This document shows positions 7,277-10,627 of a stretch of 10,627 bases of DNA, piece after piece. Position numbers and translations under genes: made by a program. The notes under the pieces are model-generated. The model was given only the letters and a program-made list of their open reading frames with translations, had not been told where the DNA came from and ran no database searches. This DNA is from Bifidobacterium breve. GTDB lineage: Bacteria > Actinomycetota > Actinomycetes > S36-B12. How positions within the stretch are numbered: position 1 is the stretch's first letter; the number at the start of each line of letters is the position of its first letter. Location of the stretch: assembly GCA_945885645.1 (NCBI GenBank), contig CAMCYV010000032.1:1-10627 (forward strand), in the 5' to 3' direction.

Positions 7277-8772
7277 CGACCGAATACAACGCCGTAATCG
7301 CAGAGTTTGATCCAATTATTGGGTTGGAAACCCACATTGAATTGGGTACCAATTCAAAGATGTTTTGCTCATGCTCAGCCCAATTTGGTGGTGAACCCAA
7401 TACTTTCGTATGCCCCGTATGTCTAGGTATGCCGGGAAGCATGCCGGTTGTTAACCGGGTAGCGGTTGAGTCGACAATTCGCATGGGCCTTGCACTGAAT
7501 TGCTCGATTGTTCCATGGTGCCGATTCGCGCGAAAGAATTATTTCTACCCTGATATGCCTAAAAACTATCAAATCTCCCAATATGACGAGCCTTTATGCA
7601 TCAATGGGTATCTCGACGTCACCGTTGCGACCGAAGAAGGTCCACAAATTTTTCGGGTGGAAATCGAGCGCGTGCACATGGAAGAGGACACAGGCAAGTT
7701 GCTCCATGCCGGTGGCGCCGGTCGCATTCACGGTGCGACGCACTCACTCGTCGACTACAACCGGGCTGGGATCCCATTAATTGAGGTTGTTACTAAGCCG
7801 ATTCTTGGCACTGGGGTCCTAGCGCCGGAAGTTGCGAAGGCTTATGTCGCTGAGCTGCGGGACCTCATGCGAGCACTTGGTGTATCTGACGTCCGCATGG
7901 AGGAGGGTTCCCTGCGCTGTGATGTCAACGTTTCTCTGAGTCGGCCAGGGGAGGAGTGGGGAACTCGAACCGAAACCAAAAACGTGAACTCACTGCGATC
8001 TGTTGAGCGGGCTGTTCGAACCGAAATGCTTCGTCAGGCGGACCGATTGCGCTCAGGTGAGCGGATTATTCAAGAAACGCGGCATTTCAATGAAGAGACC
8101 GGGGACACGACATCGGGTCGATCGAAAGAGCAGGCCGAGGACTACCGGTATTTCCCCGAGCCAGATCTTGTTCCGATAGCGCCGAGCGAGGCGTGGATTG
8201 AGCAGTTGCGTGGGACGTTGCCCGAAATTCCTTCCGTCCGTCGTGCCCGACTGCAATTGGACTGGGGCATCACAGATTTCGACATGCAAAGCCTGGTCAA
8301 CGCCGGTGCCCTTGAATTGATCGTGGCTTCAATTGATGCGGGAGTGCAGCCAGCTGCAGCACGCAAGTGGTGGACGGGGGAATTGACCAGGGTCGCCAAT
8401 GAGCGCAACTGCGAGTTGGAGGAACTATCCGTCACCGCCAATGACATAGCTGAGATTGAAAAATTAATTTCTGCGGGTGAACTCACGGACAAGATGGCAC
8501 GGTCTGTATTTGAAGGGCTACTTGATGGCGAAGGCAGCGTGTCGCACATTGTGAGCAAACGTGGTCTCGTTGTGGTCAACGACGATGCTTCACTCATTGC
8601 TGCAATCAACGTAGCTTTGGCTGATGCACCTGACGTTGCAGAAAAGATTCAGGGTGGAAAGATTGCAGCAGCAGGATCAATAGTGGGTGCGGTAATGAAA
8701 GCAACTCAAGGCCAAGCAGATGCAGCGAAGGTGCGCACTCTCTTACTTGAGCAACTTGGGGTAACGGAATAG
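7273..8772 (+). CDS. gatB: Asp/Glu-tRNA amidotransferase subunit B
   Basis: tRNA-binding kinase and transamidase subunit of GatCAB. It phosphorylates the Glu (or Asp) on the mischarged tRNA and then amidates it with ammonia from GatA. From the ATG at 7273 the product has 499 residues, the usual length. Seen: IIGLETHIEL with metal-site residues Glu19 and His21; a zinc site with C32, C34, C47 and C50 (CSC...CPVCLGMPG); the KNYFYPDMPKNYQISQY motif at about 88-104; HMEEDTGK at 135-142; DYNRAGIPLIEVVT; and a C-terminal YqeY-like helical tail from about residue 350. An upstream in-frame ATG at 7237 would add 12 residues. I prefer 7273 because it gives an ATGA overlap with gatA and has GGAGG at 7258-7262, 10 bases upstream. 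Whether the enzyme also makes Asn-tRNA cannot be judged without the genome's tRNA synthetase set. Confidence 0.98.
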   Translation: MTTEYNAVIAEFDPIIGLETHIELGTNSKMFCSCSAQFGGEPNTFVCPVCLGMPGSMPVVNRVAVESTIRMGLALNCSIVPWCRFARKNYFYPDMPKNYQISQYDEPLCINGYLDVTVATEEGPQIFRVEIERVHMEEDTGKLLHAGGAGRIHGATHSLVDYNRAGIPLIEVVTKPILGTGVLAPEVAKAYVAELRDLMRALGVSDVRMEEGSLRCDVNVSLSRPGEEWGTRTETKNVNSLRSVERAVRTEMLRQADRLRSGERIIQETRHFNEETGDTTSGRSKEQAEDYRYFPEPDLVPIAPSEAWIEQLRGTLPEIPSVRRARLQLDWGITDFDMQSLVNAGALELIVASIDAGVQPAAARKWWTGELTRVANERNCELEELSVTANDIAEIEKLISAGELTDKMARSVFEGLLDGEGSVSHIVSKRGLVVVNDDASLIAAINVALADAPDVAEKIQGGKIAAAGSIVGAVMKATQGQADAAKVRTLLLEQLGVTE

Positions 8773-8780
8773 GGGCTCAA

Positions 8781-10469
8781 ATGACAAATATGAAACCACG
8801 AAGCGGCGAAGTAACCGACGGTCTTGAGCGGGCACCAGCTCGGGGAATGCTGCGGGCGGTTGGCATGGGCGACGACGACTTCCCAAAGCCGCAAATTGGG
8901 ATCGCTTCTAGTTGGAATGAAATCACGCCGTGCAACCTGTCATTGGAGCGACTTGCGAAGTCTGCCAAGGAAGGAGTCTTCCAAGCGGGTGGTTTTCCCA
9001 TGCAATTTGGAACCATTTCAGTCTCTGATGGTATTTCCATGGGCCATGAGGGTATGCATTTCTCTCTTGTGAGCCGCGAAATTATTGCTGACTCAGTTGA
9101 AGCTGTTATGCAGGCCGAACGACTGGATGGAATGGTGACGTTTGCGGGTTGTGACAAGTCCCTGCCCGGGATGCTTATGGCGTCCGCTCGAATTGATGTC
9201 GCATCCGTGTTCGTTTATGCCGGCTCAATATTGCCGGGATTCGTGAAACTCGAGGATGGAACGGAAAGAGACGTCACAATCATTGATGCTTTTGAAGCGG
9301 TTGGAGCATGCTCTCGCGGCCTCATGTCGCGTGAAGACGTTGATCGAATTGAACGTGCCATTTGTCCCGGTGAAGGAGCTTGCGGCGGAATGTATACCGC
9401 GAACACGATGGCGAGCGCGGCAGAAGCCATGGGAATGTCACTACCAGGTTCAGCTGCCCCTCCCGCCGTTGATCGTCGCCGTGATGGATTCGCCCGCAAA
9501 TCGGGTGAGGCCGTAGTCGAACTGATTCGTCAAGGAATTACAACGAGGGACATCATTACCCGTCAGTCTCTCGAAAACGCGATAGCGATACTCATGGCAT
9601 TCGGCGGATCGACCAATGCGGTACTCCACCTACTGGCTATCGCTCACGAGGCTGAAGTCGAATTGAATATGCATGATTTCCACCGGATCGGTTCGAAAGT
9701 CCCGTTACTCGCAGACGTAAAGCCCTTCGGTCGTTACGTCATGAGTGACGTCGATCGGGTCGGTGGCGTCCCTGTTGTTTTACGCGCACTCCTGGATGCT
9801 GGACTGATTAATGGCGATTGCCTCACGGTAACCGGCAAAACTATGGCTGAGAACCTCAGCGATATCAATCCACCGGATCCTGACGGGGACATTTTGTACG
9901 CCTCCAAGAATGCAATTGCTACTACGGGTGGGATCACGATTCTTGGCGGGTCCTTGGCGCCCGAGGGTGCTGTTGTGAAAAGTGCGGGGGTGCCTGTTGA
10001 CAAATTCGAAGGGAAAGCCCGCGTTTTTGAGAGAGAACAAAGCGCCATGGCCGCCTTGGAAGACGGAACAATCAAAGCTGGAGATGTAGTCATCATCCGC
10101 TACGAGGGCCCCAAGGGTGGACCTGGAATGCGGGAAATGCTCATGATCACCGGGGCGATTAAGGGCGCTGGCCTTGGCAAAGAAGTTCTCCTGATCACCG
10201 ACGGGCGATTTTCTGGGGGCACAACTGGGCTATGTGTTGGACACGTCACGCCGGAGGCCGTTGATGGAGGCCCGATCGCGCTAGTTGTAGAGGGGGACCT
10301 GATATCCATTGACCTCAGCGCTCGCACCCTGGATTTGCATGTCGACCCAGCAGAATTAGAGCGTCGAAGGGCGGCTTTTGTCCCATTGCCTAATCGGTAC
10401 ACGCGTGGAGTACTGGCCAAATATGCCAAATTGGTGGGATCGGCCTCATTCGGCGCTGTGCTTGACTAA
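8781..10469 (+). CDS. ilvD: Dihydroxy-acid dehydratase IlvD
   Basis: Fe-S enzyme of branched-chain amino-acid synthesis. It dehydrates 2,3-dihydroxy-isovalerate and 2,3-dihydroxy-3-methylvalerate to the keto acids for Val/Leu and Ile. The product has 562 residues, the length of the shorter actinobacterial class rather than the about 616 of E. coli. Seen: cluster-ligand cysteines C51 (ITPCN), C124 (AGCDKSLPGM) and C201 (PGEGACGGMYTANTM), Lys126 next to the cluster (carbamylated in the family), metal-site SDGI at 82-85, and GRFSGG with the proposed catalytic Ser478. The three-Cys pattern fits either a [2Fe-2S] or a labile [4Fe-4S] form, which the sequence does not settle. AGGGG at 8771-8775 lies five bases before the ATG. 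An in-frame ATG at 8790 is a weaker alternative start. It begins eight bases after gatB with no room for a separate promoter, so it is likely transcribed with gatCAB and precedes the attenuator described below. Confidence 0.97.
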   Translation: MTNMKPRSGEVTDGLERAPARGMLRAVGMGDDDFPKPQIGIASSWNEITPCNLSLERLAKSAKEGVFQAGGFPMQFGTISVSDGISMGHEGMHFSLVSREIIADSVEAVMQAERLDGMVTFAGCDKSLPGMLMASARIDVASVFVYAGSILPGFVKLEDGTERDVTIIDAFEAVGACSRGLMSREDVDRIERAICPGEGACGGMYTANTMASAAEAMGMSLPGSAAPPAVDRRRDGFARKSGEAVVELIRQGITTRDIITRQSLENAIAILMAFGGSTNAVLHLLAIAHEAEVELNMHDFHRIGSKVPLLADVKPFGRYVMSDVDRVGGVPVVLRALLDAGLINGDCLTVTGKTMAENLSDINPPDPDGDILYASKNAIATTGGITILGGSLAPEGAVVKSAGVPVDKFEGKARVFEREQSAMAALEDGTIKAGDVVIIRYEGPKGGPGMREMLMITGAIKGAGLGKEVLLITDGRFSGGTTGLCVGHVTPEAVDGGPIALVVEGDLISIDLSARTLDLHVDPAELERRRAAFVPLPNRYTRGVLAKYAKLVGSASFGAVLD

Positions 10470-10486
10470 CCTTGACGAAGCCCCTG

Positions 10487-10515
10487 ATGACAACGGCGTG
10501 TTGACAGGTTAAGGT
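10487..10515 (+). promoter_or_regulatory. Candidate promoter for the ilv leader transcript
   Basis: ATGACA at 10487-10492 (5 of 6 to the TTGACA consensus), a 17-base spacer, then TAAGGT at 10510-10515, which fits the actinobacterial TAnnnT -10. The predicted start of transcription, six or seven bases downstream, falls at about 10521-10522, on the leader GTG, so the leader may be leaderless. A perfect TTGACA at 10501-10506 is followed by only a weak -10 (GTTACA, 10524-10529), which would place the start inside the leader peptide. I therefore prefer the first pair. Confidence 0.4.
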
Positions 10516-10521
10516 TATGCC

Positions 10522-10563
10522 GTGTTACACACATCAGTCGTAGTTATTAGGCGCACGGGCTAA
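10522..10563 (+). CDS. Leader peptide of a branched-chain amino-acid attenuator (ilvB-type)
   Basis: A 13-codon reading frame, GTG start and TAA stop, encoding MLHTSVVVIRRTG. The cluster of Leu, Val-Val-Val and Ile codons, followed by Arg-Arg, resembles known actinobacterial ilvB leaders; as I recall it, the Corynebacterium glutamicum one also has a Val run followed by Arg-Arg. Ribosome stalling at the Val/Ile codons (10537-10548) would report low charged tRNA. The frame is closed upstream by TAA at 10510, so this GTG is the only plausible start. Translation could begin from a leaderless transcript or from AAGG at 10511-10514, seven bases upstream. The peptide itself has no expected function after synthesis. 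It is followed at once by a hairpin and an intrinsic terminator. Confidence 0.75.
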   Translation: MLHTSVVVIRRTG

Positions 10564-10585
10564 GCAGCAGCCAGTATCCGTGCGC
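10551..10585 (+). promoter_or_regulatory. Attenuator hairpin 1:2 (protector stem)
   Basis: Perfect 8-base inverted repeat: GCGCACGG (10551-10558) pairs with CCGTGCGC (10578-10585) across a 19-base loop. The 5' arm covers the final codons of the leader peptide, so a translating ribosome controls whether it can form. It shares bases with the alternative pairing GGGCT-AA-GC (10557-10565) with GCAGCCC (10584-10590), which I read as a candidate antiterminator. Confidence 0.65.
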
Positions 10586-10587
10586 AG

Positions 10588-10619
10588 CCCTCCGCTACCC
10601 TTAGGGGTCGGGGGGTTTT
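10588..10619 (+). terminator. Intrinsic terminator of the ilv attenuator
   Basis: CCCTCCG (10588-10594) pairs with CGGGGGG (10609-10615), with one T-G wobble. The stem continues past a two-base bulge as ACCC (10597-10600) with GGGT (10605-10608), leaving a four-base loop. The stem is followed by TTTT at 10616-10619. Its position just after the leader peptide, and with no gene ending immediately before it except ilvD about 120 bases upstream, makes a regulated attenuator more likely than a plain end-of-operon terminator. The gene it would control lies beyond the window. Confidence 0.75.
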
Positions 10620-10627
10620 GCATTAAT

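Noticed and set aside
8142..8609. Antisense open frame opposite gatB, rich in Ser
   Set aside because: The Ser-rich, low-motif product mirrors the codon pattern of gatB on the other strand, and there is no ribosome site.
10501..10529. Perfect TTGACA as the -35 of the leader promoter
   Set aside because: The best -10 at suitable spacing is GTTACA or TTACAC, both poor, and transcription would begin inside the leader peptide and skip its start codon.
10517..10543. ATG reading frame encoding MPCYTHQS in the ilv leader region
   Set aside because: It has no branched-chain codons and ends before the hairpin. The GTG frame five bases later has the Val/Ile control codons and ends inside the hairpin.

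Overview
The window is a compact, single-strand run of housekeeping genes, all on the + strand. It suggests a chromosome of an actinomycete (Actinomycetota) of only moderate GC. The assignment rests on gene order and protein style: cysteine desulfurase, mnmA, a MetE-like protein and ligA, followed by gatC-gatA-gatB, is an order I associate with Actinobacteria. For example, Mycobacterium tuberculosis carries iscS/trmU, Rv3015c, ligA, gatC, gatA and gatB in the same neighbourhood. MnmA, GatA and GatB also carry motifs in the actinobacterial form. The genus cannot be named from the sequence. Moderate GC and tight packing would fit an aquatic or streamlined lineage, but that is a guess.

Layout. 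Bases 1-1122 are the 3' part of a cysteine desulfurase gene whose start lies before the window. It overlaps mnmA (tRNA 2-thiouridylase) by ATGA. A MetE-like protein of unknown function starts at or next to the mnmA stop. After 21 bases comes ligA, the NAD-dependent DNA ligase. After a further 43 bases, which hold a possible promoter for a leaderless transcript, comes gatC-gatA-gatB, the Glu-tRNA(Gln) amidotransferase, with ATGA overlaps at both internal junctions. Eight bases after gatB is ilvD, dihydroxy-acid dehydratase. The last 158 bases hold no large gene. They contain a candidate promoter, a 13-residue leader peptide rich in Val/Ile/Leu codons, a strong hairpin and an intrinsic terminator. 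Together these form a transcription attenuator for a branched-chain amino-acid gene just outside the window, most likely ilvB.

How the genes work together. The desulfurase probably supplies persulfide sulfur to MnmA for s2U34 in the tRNAs for Gln, Glu and Lys. GatCAB makes Gln-tRNA(Gln) by transamidation. IlvD makes the 2-keto acids for Val, Leu and Ile, and the attenuator senses charging of the tRNAs for those amino acids.

No mobile element, CRISPR array, stable RNA gene, prophage or defence gene is visible. The least ordinary items are the attenuator, with mutually exclusive RNA folds that can be written out by eye, and the MetE-like protein, which seems to have lost the metal ligands of its superfamily. 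I did not see a new multi-gene system.
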